DNA of 64,000 nucleotides from Protopterus annectens (taxonomy: Eukaryota > Chordata > Ceratodontiformes > Protopteridae): assembly GCF_019279795.1 (NCBI RefSeq), contig NC_056731.1:862791571-862855570 (forward strand), read 5' to 3'. This document shows, piece after piece, positions 21,531 through 31,872 of the stretch. The position numbers and the translations under genes are program-made. Position 1 is the stretch's first letter, and every line of letters begins with the position of its first letter. Below the pieces are notes generated by a model, which saw only the letters and a list, made by a program, of their open reading frames with translations, was not told the origin of the DNA and did no database searches.

Positions 21531-21556
21531 CCTCGGCCAAAAGCCTTTAACAGAGT
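21531..21556 (-). ncRNA. Degenerate hammerhead-ribozyme-like core in the PLE 3' flank
   Basis: On the minus strand the sequence is CTGTTAAAGGCTTTTGGCCG followed by AGG. A hammerhead core needs CTGANGA, a short stem-loop and GAAA. Here a GGC/GCC stem with a short loop sits between CTGTTAA and GAGG, so the layout is right but two core segments are mutated. Hammerhead motifs are known in Penelope-like elements. This one would not be expected to cleave. The assignment is tentative. Confidence 0.4.
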
Positions 21557-21677
21557 ACAAAACCTTAAAAAACTATACATCCATTTATACTAAACCTTAA
21601 TGGAATAATTAATTAATTACTTGTGAAACAAGCTTAATTACACTTTTTCTTAAAAAAACAGAACCATATATACATAT

Positions 21678-24039
21678 TTACACAAAACTTTTCCAGAAAC
21701 ATTCCTGATTCATTCCAACAGGAAACATAGTATCAAATTTCAAAATTAGAAATGCTTCTTTTTTCCTTAATAATTGTTTAACCTGTTCATCACTCATAAA
21801 TTTATTAAGGACTATACTATCTAAAACTGTAGCCTGAAACCCATCCAGACTCCCCATATGAATTTCATTAAAATGTATAGCCACAGGACTAGTTAATTTA
21901 TAGTTCCTAATATCCCTTATGTGTTCTTTTATCCTGCATGAAAACTGTCTTTTTGTTTCCCTTATATAAAATTTATTACATGTACATTTAATTGCATATA
22001 TAACTTTTTGGCTCCTACAAGTAAAACATGCATTTGTCTGAAAATTCTTTCCATTAATTTTTTCAAAAGTCCGAGTCACATATTTACAAATAGTGCATTT
22101 GCCACACACTACTGTACCTTTCTCCTTTATTCCCCTTAATATCTCCAGTTTAGGTCTTTGAAACCTACTATGCACTATGAAATCTTTACTATTTCTACCC
22201 CTATTAAAAGAAAAAAGTAATTTTTTCTGTTTTAAACAATCTACTTCCTTTCTTACAATATTCCAACTAGATTTAATTATATCTATGATTTCTTCAGATA
22301 ACACTGAATAAGTGGTAGTAAAATATATATTTTTCTCCTGGTCTATTCTATTACTATTCTTATAAGATGTCCAGATACATTTTACATTTTCCTTATACAA
22401 AACTTTATTTAAGCTCTCTTTTAAGTTAATTTCATCATACCCTCTTTCCTTAAACTTCTGAAAACTATCATATAATTCTCTATCTCTATCTACATTATTA
22501 CTACATAATCTTACTATTCTAATAAACTCGGTGTATGGAATAGATTTAATAGTATGCAAAGGATGATAACTTTCACCATGTAGTATATTATTACCTTCTG
22601 GAAATTTCCTATGTATTTTAGTGACTACTTTTTTACAACAACTCTCACCTAATACTTCTACATCCAAAAAATTAACCTTATTTCCTTTCTGTAATCCATC
22701 AAATTTTATTCCCATGTCATTTATCTGTATTTCATTTATGAACTGATCAACTAACTCAATACCACATTTACAAATAAAGATGAGATCATCTATGTATCTA
22801 TAGTACTTAACTACAAAATTCTGAAAAAAATTGATTAGTATAGATATACAATTGTTCAAACAAGCCCATAAATACATTGGCATAACATGGGGCAAACAGA
22901 GCCCGCATTGCTGTTCCTTGTGTTTGTCTGTATAAATTTCCATCAAATTCAAATAAGTTGTTCTGTAAACACATCATAATTAATTCCACAATGTATTCTA
23001 CCATAGGACTTTCACCTAAAAAATATTTGATAGCTCTTATACCATCTACATGTTTTATAGTAGTATAAAGGCTTACAACATCTACAACTATAAAAAACAT
23101 ATCATTTTCCCATTTTAGTTGATCTACTTTTGTCAAAAATTCAAAAACATCTTTTACATATGATGGTAGTTTTTTAACTACTGGAACCAAAAATTCATGT
23201 AAAAAACAAGAGATATTATTCAAAAAACTTCCACTAGCCGAAACAATAGGACGTCCTGGCGGATTTAACAAATCCTTATGAATTTTTGGCAAACAGTAAA
23301 AACATGGCATTCTAGGATTCCTTATAGCAAATTTGTCTTTTACATCCTTAGTTGAAAAATAATGCAGTCTTTTACCTTTATCTAATAATTCAGTATATTG
23401 AGCTTGAGCTTTATAATAATCTGACATATCTATGTATTGATATACTGTACTATCATTTAAATGTTTGTAACACATCAGAGAATATTGAGTATAGTTCATT
23501 AACACCAACTTCCCACCTTTATCTGCCGGTTTAAATACCATTTGTGCATTCTTACTTAAATTATTTAAACATTCCCATTCGTTTTTATCCAAATTATACT
23601 TTATACATTTCTTATTCTTATTCATAAATCTATTAAATGCTATTTGTATATTATGATTCAATGACATATCTAGACGAGATATACATTCATTATTACAATA
23701 AGGAATAAAGTCACTTTTCACTTAGATTTTTTCCGTATTTAACTTGCAATAAGCATTATTACAAACAACTTCATCTTCCATAGAATAACATGAGTAAAAA
23801 CTATCATCTGAACTACTACTTTGTTCATTTTCATTATTCTCATCCTTATTATTCTCACCTTCTAAATTGAAGAAATGCACAAGCTTTAACTTTCGTACTA
23901 AACGAAAAACATCACATTTCAACTTATGTAGTCTCGGTAAGACCGTTGGTATGAACTTTAAACCTTTTTCTAATACAGCTATATGATTATCTGAAAGCTC
24001 AAACCCAGACAGGTTAATAACATACTCACATGTAGTCAA
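21678..24039 (-). pseudogene. Penelope-like protein: RT plus GIY-YIG-like endonuclease (two lesions)
   Basis: The N-terminal part (24039-23725) includes VINLSGFELSDNHIAVLEKG and an acidic Ser-rich stretch. A TAA at 23722-23724 interrupts, then the RT continues (23721-22807) with FKPADKGGKLVLMN, RMPCFYCLPKIHK, PPGRPIVSASGS, FFIVVDVVSLYTTI (catalytic Asp) and QGTAMRALFAPCYANVFMG. A one-base frameshift near 22810 precedes KYYRYIDDLIFIC (YIDD box). The C-terminal part has a Cys cluster (VVCGKCTICKYV; CFTCRSQ) and VIYAIKCTCNKFYIRETKRQ, a GIY-YIG-like segment with the second motif changed to YIR, then HIRDIRNY. Its role is target-primed copying and target nicking. Confidence 0.88.
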
Positions 24040-24104
24040 ATTATTAACAATATTAGTCCCATTTGCCTCGTTTGTTTGTCCGTTGAAAAGTACGTTGTTC
24101 TGGG

Positions 24105-24333
24105 TACTGCAGGATTAGATGTAGGATTTTAACTGTATGTGTGTGGATTGCTGGTTTTTTTTGGTGTGCTTGTGTTGTGTGTGTTTTTCTCAGAACAGTG
24201 AATTTTTTTCCAGGGAAAAAAATTCACTGTTCTGAGCTTCCGATGTTTTTAGATTTCGTGGTTAGAAGTTCGAGGTTGTTGTATTCGATGATGTGATGTT
24301 TTGTCGAACTGATATAGATCCACTAGAAGGTCT
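24105..24333 (+). repeat. Right direct repeat flanking the Penelope-like element
   Basis: Second copy of 21199-21424, from TACTGCAGGATTAGATGTAG to ACTAGAAGGTCT, including the TIR transposon end GATATAGATCC. Sequence directly after it (TGTTTATGGATATAGATAGC) resumes the L1-type LINE. Confidence 0.85.
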
Positions 24334-25835
24334 TGTTTATGGATATAGATAGCAAGATACAAGCAGTAAAAATGTTTTAGTCCCCGTATTTGTATATGCA
24401 GAACAGGTATATTTTTATCAACTAGAAGAGAAGTTGGGCACAGTAATTGAAGGACTTTGTCTATGAGGAGAGGAGGGCAAGAGTTAAGTCAGAGGTGGTT
24501 TAGGATTACCTGATTTGAAGGGATATTTTAGACCTGCACAGTTAAGGCTCATATACATAACACAAACAGAAAGCTATAATTCAAAGTGGAAAGGGATGAT
24601 GATTATGCAGGGGGGAATTTAAGAAATAAGGAAAGAATGGAATTTTGGATGCACATCATTAAGGAAAATAACAGCCATGGAGAATATTATATTCATAAAA
24701 ATTTGCAGAAAGAATGCTAAGTAGTCAGTCAATATCAGAGAAAGGAGATTTTGATGATGTGAATGACTTCAATTATGGGTACAGAAAATAGGTAAAATGG
24801 GGGCTAGAATTTACTGGATATAACTGGCAAGAGAACTAAGGTTTTGGGTGAAAAATAACTTGAGAGGGAAAGGTAATAGGGAAGGCAGTCTCTAGCTTGT
24901 AGTTCAAATGTCTTCTTGGCCTCTTCCCATTCTATCAAGGACTGATACCAGACTTATAGGCAAACAGAAAGGGATAGGGGATTGCCAATTGAAACATGCT
25001 CTGGTAGAGCTTTTAGTTCAACGTAGGTTGAAGCTGCTGTTAAAAAGGGGACAATAATTAGGGCATATAATATACAGCAAAATAACTATAGGGATCAATC
25101 AGAGGAGCTTACAAAAGATTGGGAAGAGAGATTAGATAAGCAATTCACAAGGAAACAATGGAAGGACATATATATGCCTCCCAAATGTGCAACAAAGTGT
25201 AGAAGATTTAGGATTTTTGTTTGGAAGTGTTTGCATAGGTATTTTTATACCCCAAGCAGATGCCAAAGAATTTTTTCTCAAGTAAATGGCAAATGTTGGA
25301 GGAGTGATGGGGAAGGAGGTTGGCAGACTTTAAAAATTCCTTATAGAGTACTATGCCAGAAATGTGTGAGCAAATGGATATAACTTTTTTTTGAGCTGGG
25401 ATACAGGATTTGAATTGCCTAGACACAGTTAGGCCTTTGTTAAGTTAAATTCTGATAGCTGCTAAAAAAGCAATTGCTAGAAAATGGAAATCAAAGTCTA
25501 AACCAACTTTACATGAAGTAGTGAATATTGTAACAGATAAAATAACTAGAAGTGGAATCTTCAAAAAAGGGCAGGAACAAACTACACAGAAAAATGGAGA
25601 TTGTTGGAACAATACATACAGAATAATATTTTGGAGGAGAAGTGAGGTTTAAGGGAAGGCTGGAATTGAGGAATGTATGTAATGTTGGATTGATAACTGT
25701 ATAAAAGTATTTATGTGATGTATAATGTTTGTAACTGTGAACCTGTTAACATGGTTTGTTTTCTTTTTTTATAAATGTATGCTTACGTAAGACTTAAGTG
25801 ATAATTCAATAAAGGTGTTATGAATCATCCAGGCA
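24334..25835 (+). pseudogene. L1/Tx1-type LINE, 3' piece
   Basis: Continuation of the 20189-20997 RT copy. Frames give GGLGLPDLKGYFRPAQLRLI-like sequence near 24480-24550, and at 25174 a stretch with RFRIFVWKCLHRYFYTPSRC followed by CWRSDGEGG. This is the conserved C-terminal Cys-rich part of L1-type ORF2 (pattern W-x-x-x-(T/S)P-x-x-x-x-x-I(F/Y), CWR-x-C/D-G). A 3' UTR ends near AATTCAATAAAGGTGTTATG (25807-25826). Frames are badly broken. Confidence 0.75.
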
Positions 25836-25983
25836 GTTAGTTATAGTAGTTTCTATCACACTCCCTTTGTATTGGGTGAGTAGATTCAATCTGTGAGGAA
25901 GCTTGTGTTAATTGCCCTTGGCCAGATTGAGCAGGGAATGTGAGACAGAATGGGAGACCTGGATTCAGAGAAATGTAGAAGTA

Positions 25984-26640
25984 CTAAAACAGTTCCCTCT
26001 TCAAAAAGCCCAGTAGTGGAATGTGAAAGTCCAGTGGGTGGGAATGTGGGGTCCAAATAGTTTTCAGAAAACACTGACTTTTTCTTATGTGCAGCCTTGC
26101 AAGAGGTATACTAGAAACCATGAATCCTAATATCCTGAGATATTCTCTGGTTAAAGTCTGAGACTTATTGAAAAAATTCAGATAAAGTTCCAGATACAAG
26201 TCACTTTTTCTTCAATAAGGAATGCCCTTTGCATGGCTGAGTCTAGAAGGAATCCTCCTAGAAACATAATATTGTGAGAAGGAATGACAGAGAATTTCTG
26301 AATATTTATCTGGAACCTAAGGTTTATAAAGACATCTCTTACCCATACTAAGGACTCCTGAGGCATGGAAGAATACTCTTCATATGTGAGTAAGTTGCCT
26401 AAATTAGGAAAGATGTGTATGTCATGCAGTCTGCAGTGGGCTATCGCATGAACCAGGCATTTTGTAAACACCCTTGGAACAGTGGATAACCCAAAGGGTA
26501 ATGCAGAAAACTAATAATGAAAGACAGACACAAAATTATTAGAAAATTCTAAACTCTGTGGCAATGGACAGAGGCAAAGGCTTTTGAAAATTTTGAAAGG
26601 GATGGCTGAAAAATCTTAATGATCCCCCGAATTAATTTCA
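25984..26640 (-). pseudogene. DIRS-2 reverse transcriptase fragment
   Basis: 26178-26471 reads FTKCLVHAIAHCRLHDIHIF, then PNLGNLLTYEE where YLDDWLL is expected, then NIMFLGGFLLDSAMQRAFLI, parallel to IKFIGAEIDSRLMRVFLP of DIRS B. The catalytic YxDD is replaced by PNLGNLL, so the enzyme is dead. 26199-25984 continues with PLARLHIRKSQ and the connection region. Confidence 0.75.
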
Positions 26641-26872
26641 TTCTTTCATCAAACTGTTTGAGCAACTAGGTAGCAGAAGGACCAACTAGAACCTCCATAT
26701 CTAAAGGGGCATTCTAAATTTCAGATGTAACATTCTCAGAAAACTTCTGATTATGTATTGAAGCAAAACAGGTCATCACCATTGAAGTAGGTGCTGCCCC
26801 GGAAACAGTCATCATAATCATATATACTTTTTAAATAATGTTTAGTTACATGGAAAAGATAAACAGGTCCCC

Positions 26873-26885
26873 ACACACACGCGCG

Positions 26886-26937
<52 letters not shown>
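26873..26937. repeat. (CA)n microsatellite with GCGC interruption
   Basis: CA units with CGCGCGCACG near the left end, inside the DIRS-2 fragment. Confidence 0.97.
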
Positions 26938-26938
<1 letters not shown>

Positions 26939-27345
26939 CTCAAGGATGCACTCCTTGCTGAATCTTTCTTGTCCATAGAAAGTGGTTTGCCCATGCCCAC
27001 TAAAGGCACCTAACCATAGAGGATATGGCTAATTCCTGGTCCTTGGTGGCTAAAGGGCGTACACCAGAGGAATACAGAGAAAAAAGTGAGTAGCCTGAGG
27101 AGCAACAAATGGCCACTGCAGAATCCCCCATCAAAGGCTGAGGCAATGACTGAGCCTGCTGAGTCAGCAAGGACTTCCCAAGTGGTTTCTTTTTTTTTTA
27201 GTCCAGAGAGAGAGGAGGAACCAAGGATCCACTAGTCTTTTTCATGTTACAGCCAAGAAAGAAACCTGAATCCTTGTTAAAACTGCTGGAAAGAGTTGAC
27301 AGGTGGATAAGTTGTCACTGAAGTGTACAGAAGTTCCAAACACAC

Positions 27346-27455
27346 ATATAATCTTCTAAAAACACAACAGTCCCTCTACAAACAAAAAGTATAAAACCAG
27401 CATACTTTTTCCACAAAGGAGTGCCCTAATAAAGAATAAACAGTCCCTGCTAACA
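27346..27455. other. Unassigned sequence
   Basis: Short stretch between the DIRS-2 fragment and the hAT-like end; nothing recognised. Confidence 0.5.
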
Positions 27456-27560
27456 GTGGCGTAACTATGAGAGGCGAAGTGAGGCAATTGCCTCAGGGCG
27501 CCAAGCAGCAGGGGGCGCTTTGTGCCGACGGATGTTGTCATGGATTGTACTTTGCTTATT
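27456..27560 (+). mobile_element. Possible hAT-like transposon end
   Basis: Begins CAGTGGCGTAACTATGAGAG and continues with GGCAATTGCCTCAGGGCGCC. CAGTGGCGTA-type starts are typical of hAT-like non-autonomous elements. No matching inverted end was found downstream, so it is a solo or 3'-truncated end. Low confidence. Confidence 0.4.
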
Positions 27561-28865
27561 TAGTAAATGTCCATCGTCCGGTGGTAAGAATACCAGTCTG
27601 CAGCCCTCCCACCTAGAAAAAAAAAACAAGAAAAAATCGAAAATTTCATTCAGACTGCCTTTATCGGCAGTCTGAATGCAGAGATATCCATCAACCTGTG
27701 CTGTAGGATACCCAGACATCTGTGGGTCAACTACCGCACAGAACAGAGAGCTCTGAACTGCTTCCCTTGCAGTCAGGGCCAATGAGGAGTGAGCTGAGAG
27801 CTCTCTCAGCTCTCGGAATTTCATTGCGGGCATCGTGTAGCGATCGGGTTTCAGACATGGTCAGACAGTTGCTGGCTTAGTTTCTTTTGGCTGGATTATG
27901 AGGTTTAGGAGGGAACTCTTGCTCTGCAGAGTGATATCCCTCTTGCATTTGGTTTATTTACACAAGGGGAAACAAATGTAGGCAGGAGAGATGTGTTACT
28001 GCTACAGTTAACAAAAGTTGAAACCGAGATCTCTGGATGACTGAGAGAAAACATTACATCAGTGGCCAGCAGTTGTTTCCAGTTCCAAGGTGTTAAACCC
28101 AACCAAGGTAATTCTGTTACTGTTGTTGACTGAATGATGTCTCTTTTTATCAAATGTGATTTGACTGATTTAAAAAGCGAACAGTTCTGTTAAAAGTGCT
28201 AGCTGATGAAGGAAGATTATTATTACCAATGTTTTGTAATCTGTCATATGCATACCTTACAAACACTGAAATATAATTCAGTGAAATGGAACAGCTATTC
28301 AAAACTAGAGAAGAGCTTCAAGACAGGAATTAATTTGACTAAGCAAGTAAGTTAGCAATAGATGTGCTGCAAATATAACAGAAGCATAAGTAATTTACTG
28401 AGTTTAAAGCTTTTCAGTGACAGAATCTGCTCATACTGGTGTGTGATAGGTAACCACACTTAAAAGCCAAGCAGCACCAGAGTTTGTAGCTGCAAGTTAG
28501 CATAATAGTCTCACTGCCATAGTGAGTCACTCAATGACAAGGAGTACACATGTACTCTCAGGATGATGGTCTAGAATATTTTTTTAAATGTTTTTTAATT
28601 GGTCCCTGCTTTTGGTGAATTTCCACTTTGTACCATGCAATATGTAGTTATGTATTATTTGCACATAGTTATCGTTTAATACATTTATTACATTTTATGC
28701 TCAGCATTGTATAATGGCATTCGGATGTGGTATTTTATTATTGTCACAGAGTCATTGTTTTGTGTAGTTGCCAAGTTTGTGTGTGAGTTATTGTATTCCT
28801 TTGTGTTGAATTGGGTGCCTAGCCATCTGGAAGGCACAACTGGGTATTTTGTTTGGTTTTACTGC

Positions 28866-28866
<1 letters not shown>
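27561..28866. other. No recognisable feature
   Basis: Mixed sequence without RT, recombinase or terminal repeats. Open frames on both strands are short and unsupported. Confidence 0.5.

Positions 28867-28911
<45 letters not shown>
28867..28911. repeat. (TA)n microsatellite
   Basis: About 21 TA units followed by CATACATATC. Confidence 0.97.
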
Positions 28912-28913
<2 letters not shown>

Positions 28914-29067
28914 CATATCAGATATATTTGTGATGATCAGAATACTAGGTTATAAGGCCACAAATAGCTCATATTTTATTTGGCTCAACTTTATTTCATT
29001 TCACAAAGCCTCTTATAGGTTTCTTGTTGTACTGAAAGAATAATGGCTTGTAGTACTGTATTGCAGG

Positions 29068-29175
29068 CTGGTGGTGGTGCAGTGGTTAGCATTGTCGCCT
29101 CAAAGCAAGAGGTTCTTCTGTTTGATCCTTGGCTGGGGTGCCTTCTGTGTCTGCATGTTCTCCTATAGGTTTTCC
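29068..29175 (+). repeat. tRNA-like SINE module (plus)
   Basis: GGTGGTGCAGTGGTTAGCAT (A-box-like), TCGCCTCAAAGCAAGAGG, a degraded B box (TTTGATCC) and TGGGGTGCCTTCTGTGTCTG, then TGCATGTTCTCC. It matches the minus-strand module at 12237-12362 and a repeat type widespread in fish and amphibians. Confidence 0.6.
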
Positions 29176-30069
29176 ATAGTTACTATTTCCCAGTAAAGTG
29201 TGGTGGAATGGCATTGTTTGCTGGATTTTGATTACCTTTTACATGGTCCAGGATAGTTTGTTTTAGAATCCAACCATTCTGTATTATGACTTGTGCATAC
29301 ATATAAAATTATATGATGAAATCTCAAAATTCACTTATTTATTAATTAATTACTTAATTAATTACATTTGTTAAAGTCAGTGCAATTATATTGTTTTGAA
29401 TATGAACAGCAGTATTCAGTCTACAGTATTGATTATGAACATTAAAAAAACACTCAATATAGTACAGAATTTAGGATAGCACAAAAACATAGTATATACA
29501 AATTTCATATTGCATGTATAACATCACATTCACAAAGTAGTTTTATAATTAGACAAACACAAATAGATGTATAGAATTGTCAGACCCATATAGACCAAAA
29601 TATAATAAATTTAAAAGCAAGCCACCCTGGTAGTCCACCAATTAAAATTAAATCTTCAGTAAAAGAAAAACTTGTTGACCTTAAGTTGCTTCGCTTATTT
29701 CATACAATATTAAGATATAAAACAAATCTTTAATGCAACTATTAGTAGGAAGTTATAAAGCATTTTTTGTGCTACTATATGTGATTTCTTTGGCTTCGGT
29801 CATCTCGATGGCTTGGGTTCGGGGGATGTTGAGGCTTAGGAAAGTTTGCCTCACACTGCCTGCTAATGATAGCTTACTAGATGAGACAGTTCCAATAAAA
29901 ATTGTAAGCACAAACAAAAAGCTTTGATTTCCATTTTCTAGCATTTGCAGATTTTTGAAGAGACCCTGTACAATATTTGACAAAAACTAAAATCTATGGA
30001 AGGAATTCTCCAAATGGGGACTTATTTGTACAGAAATGGAAAACAAGAGCCAACTGTCAATCCTCTGAA
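29176..30069. other. No recognisable feature
   Basis: AT-rich; includes an ATTAATTA-type run near 29340-29365. No element ends or coding motifs seen. Confidence 0.5.
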
Positions 30070-30290
30070 GCTCAGGAGGAGAATGCTCAAGGACAGCAAG
30101 AAAGTACTAATGTTTCCTGGCATCCAGGCTGCTGTTTTCTCCACACAGGAACCTGGGTGCAACTGTTGGCAAGTAAAAACCTTTGGAAGACTGTACAGCT
30201 GTTATATCCTTGGCAGGATATAACTCATATAGTGAAGGCTACTGCAGCTGTACTTTATGATGAACATTCACTACCACTATCCATGCAGTT
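30070..30290 (-). mobile_element. DIRS family-2 right terminal repeat (solo fragment)
   Basis: GTTATATCCTTGGCAGGATA and GGCTACTGCAGCTGTACTTT then GATGAACATTCAC match the right end at 7773-7840 and the inverted left ends at 15172 and 19560. No coding part is attached. Confidence 0.6.
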
Positions 30291-30664
30291 CCCATGATTC
30301 CCACATCTGGCACACATGCAGTGAATACCAGTGTTTCATACAGAGTGGCTTTACACAGGGTCATCTAGTCGGTAGGACCACATAATGCCAACCACAGAGT
30401 TCTTGATATGCTGTTCCCATGGATACTGGCAGCAGACCACTCATAACTGAGTCAAGAATTGTGTGTTGTATAACATGCAGGATATGTCTTAGAACAATGG
30501 CTGATGATTTACATCAGTAGCCTGCAGACCATGGCAGAGATGGCATATAATACTGCACTGTCACACAGTTAGAATATCTTCAACTGTGTTTTCAGACTTA
30601 TTGCATTCTGTCTGCACTGTCCTGATAGCTCATGATGTGACTTGCGTACAAAAGACCTCATAAT
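30291..30664. other. Unassigned sequence
   Basis: Nothing recognised between the DIRS-2 end and the LINE B monomer array. Confidence 0.5.
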
Positions 30665-31700
30665 CCTCATAGCCTTTCTGTGTTGGAGGGAAGCCTTCTA
30701 GCTTATCAGTGAGAGTGGTAAGCACTAGGTACCCTATCTACCACAACAGTGATTTCTGCCCCATAAATTGAAGTTTATTGGCCGTTTGGGAAGTTTTTCT
30801 CATCTCTTTCAACTTTCTGATTTCAAAGCCCGCGTTTGCGCTTGTTTCTCACCTTTCCTGTAACTAGTCGAGTCTGGATACAGACTTGCTGTATCCAGGA
30901 CTGTTTGTAAGCTTCTGAGCCCCCCAAGCCCTTCTGTGTTGAAGGGAAGCCTTCTAGCTTATTAGTAGGAGTGGTAAGCCCCAGATAGCCTATCTACCAC
31001 AAGAGGAGTGGTTTCTGGCCCAGAAATTGTAGTTTATTGGCTGTTTGGGCAGTTTTTTCCATATCTTTCAACTTTCTGGTTTAAAAGCCTGCATTTGTGT
31101 TTGTTTCACACTTTTCATGTAACTAGTCTAATCCAGATACAGATTTACTGTATCTAGGACTGTTTGTAAGTTTTTGAGCCCCCCAAGCCTTTCTGTGTCG
31201 AAGGGAAGCCTTCTAACTTGTCAGTGGAAGTGGTAAGCACTAGGTAGACTATCTACCACAAGAGGAGTGGTTTCTGGCCCAGAAATTGTAGTTTATTGGC
31301 TGTTTGGGCAGTTTTTCCATCTCTTTCAACTTTCTGGTCTAAAAGCCCATGTTTGTGCTTTTCCTGCCTTTCCTCTAACTATTCTAGTCCAGATACAGAC
31401 TTGCTGTATCCAGAACTGTATGTAAGTTTCTGAGCCCCCCAAGCCTTTCTGTGTTGGAGGGAAGCCTTCTTGCTTATCGGTGGGAGTGGTAAGCGCTAGG
31501 CAGCCTATCTACCACAAGAGGAGTGGTTTCCGGCCCAGAAATTCTAGTTTATTGGCCATTCAGACAGTTTTTCCATCTTCTTCAACTTTCTGATTTAAAA
31601 GCCTGCTTTTGCACTTGTTTCCTGCCTTTCCTGTAACTAGTCTAGTCCAGCTACAGATTTACTGTATCCAGGACAGTTTGTAAGCTTCTGAGTGGTGCCA
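30665..31700 (+). repeat. LINE B 5' UTR tandem monomers (~257 bp x 4)
   Basis: The motif TTCTGTGT(T/C)G(A/G)AGGGAAGCCTTCT starts near 30677, 30933, 31192 and 31448, giving steps of 256-259 bp. Each unit contains ACCACAAGAGGAGTGG, then GGCCCAGAAATT and TAGTTTATTGGC. The array lies directly upstream of ORF1. The reverse complement of the ~600-bp units upstream of LINE D shares these parts (GAGTGGTTCCAGCCCAGCAA, TAGTTTATTGGCTGTTTTGG). Confidence 0.85.
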
Positions 31701-31872
31701 AAGTCTGCTCTTCAATTTTTCCCTTAGATCTGCTAGTTCTCCCCTCTCCTGCACTTTTACTAGCATATTAGTCTAACACTTTACCAGACATCTTGCAGCA
31801 ATTATTGTAGCAGTCAAAAGTGATACCAGCATTAAACGTTCTACAAGGAAACAGCTCCAATACTTATTATTA

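Larger units (their letters stand above)
21425..24104 (-). mobile_element. Penelope-like element (nearly complete)
   Basis: A ~2.7-kb insertion on the minus strand carrying one RT-GIY-YIG open frame with two lesions, a 3' flank of about 250 bp (21425-21677) and no LTR. It lies between long direct repeats of the target. The ORF is open to the 5' boundary (24104) without an ATG, so the N-terminus is truncated. The coding state is better than in neighbouring repeats, suggesting a more recent insertion. Confidence 0.85.
25860..27345 (-). mobile_element. DIRS family-2 fragment (RT to gag)
   Basis: RT sequence at 25984-26640 is followed (on the minus strand, upstream) by a CA microsatellite and gag-like sequence at 26938-27200 that matches 7085-7240. 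Neither terminal repeat is seen. The two gag parts differ in the length between the microsatellite and the shared gag block, so the copies have separate deletions. Confidence 0.65.

Noticed and set aside
22807-22952. Programmed frameshift in the Penelope RT
   Set aside because: The overlap lies just before the YIDD box, where Penelope-like elements have a continuous frame; an A-rich slip mutation is simpler.
29068-29175. Functional tRNA gene
   Set aside because: A- and B-box-like words are present but there is no complete cloverleaf, and the following sequence matches a dispersed repeat.
30665-31700. CRISPR-like array
   Set aside because: Units are ~257 bp, vary along their length, have no short-repeat/spacer pattern and lie upstream of a LINE ORF1.
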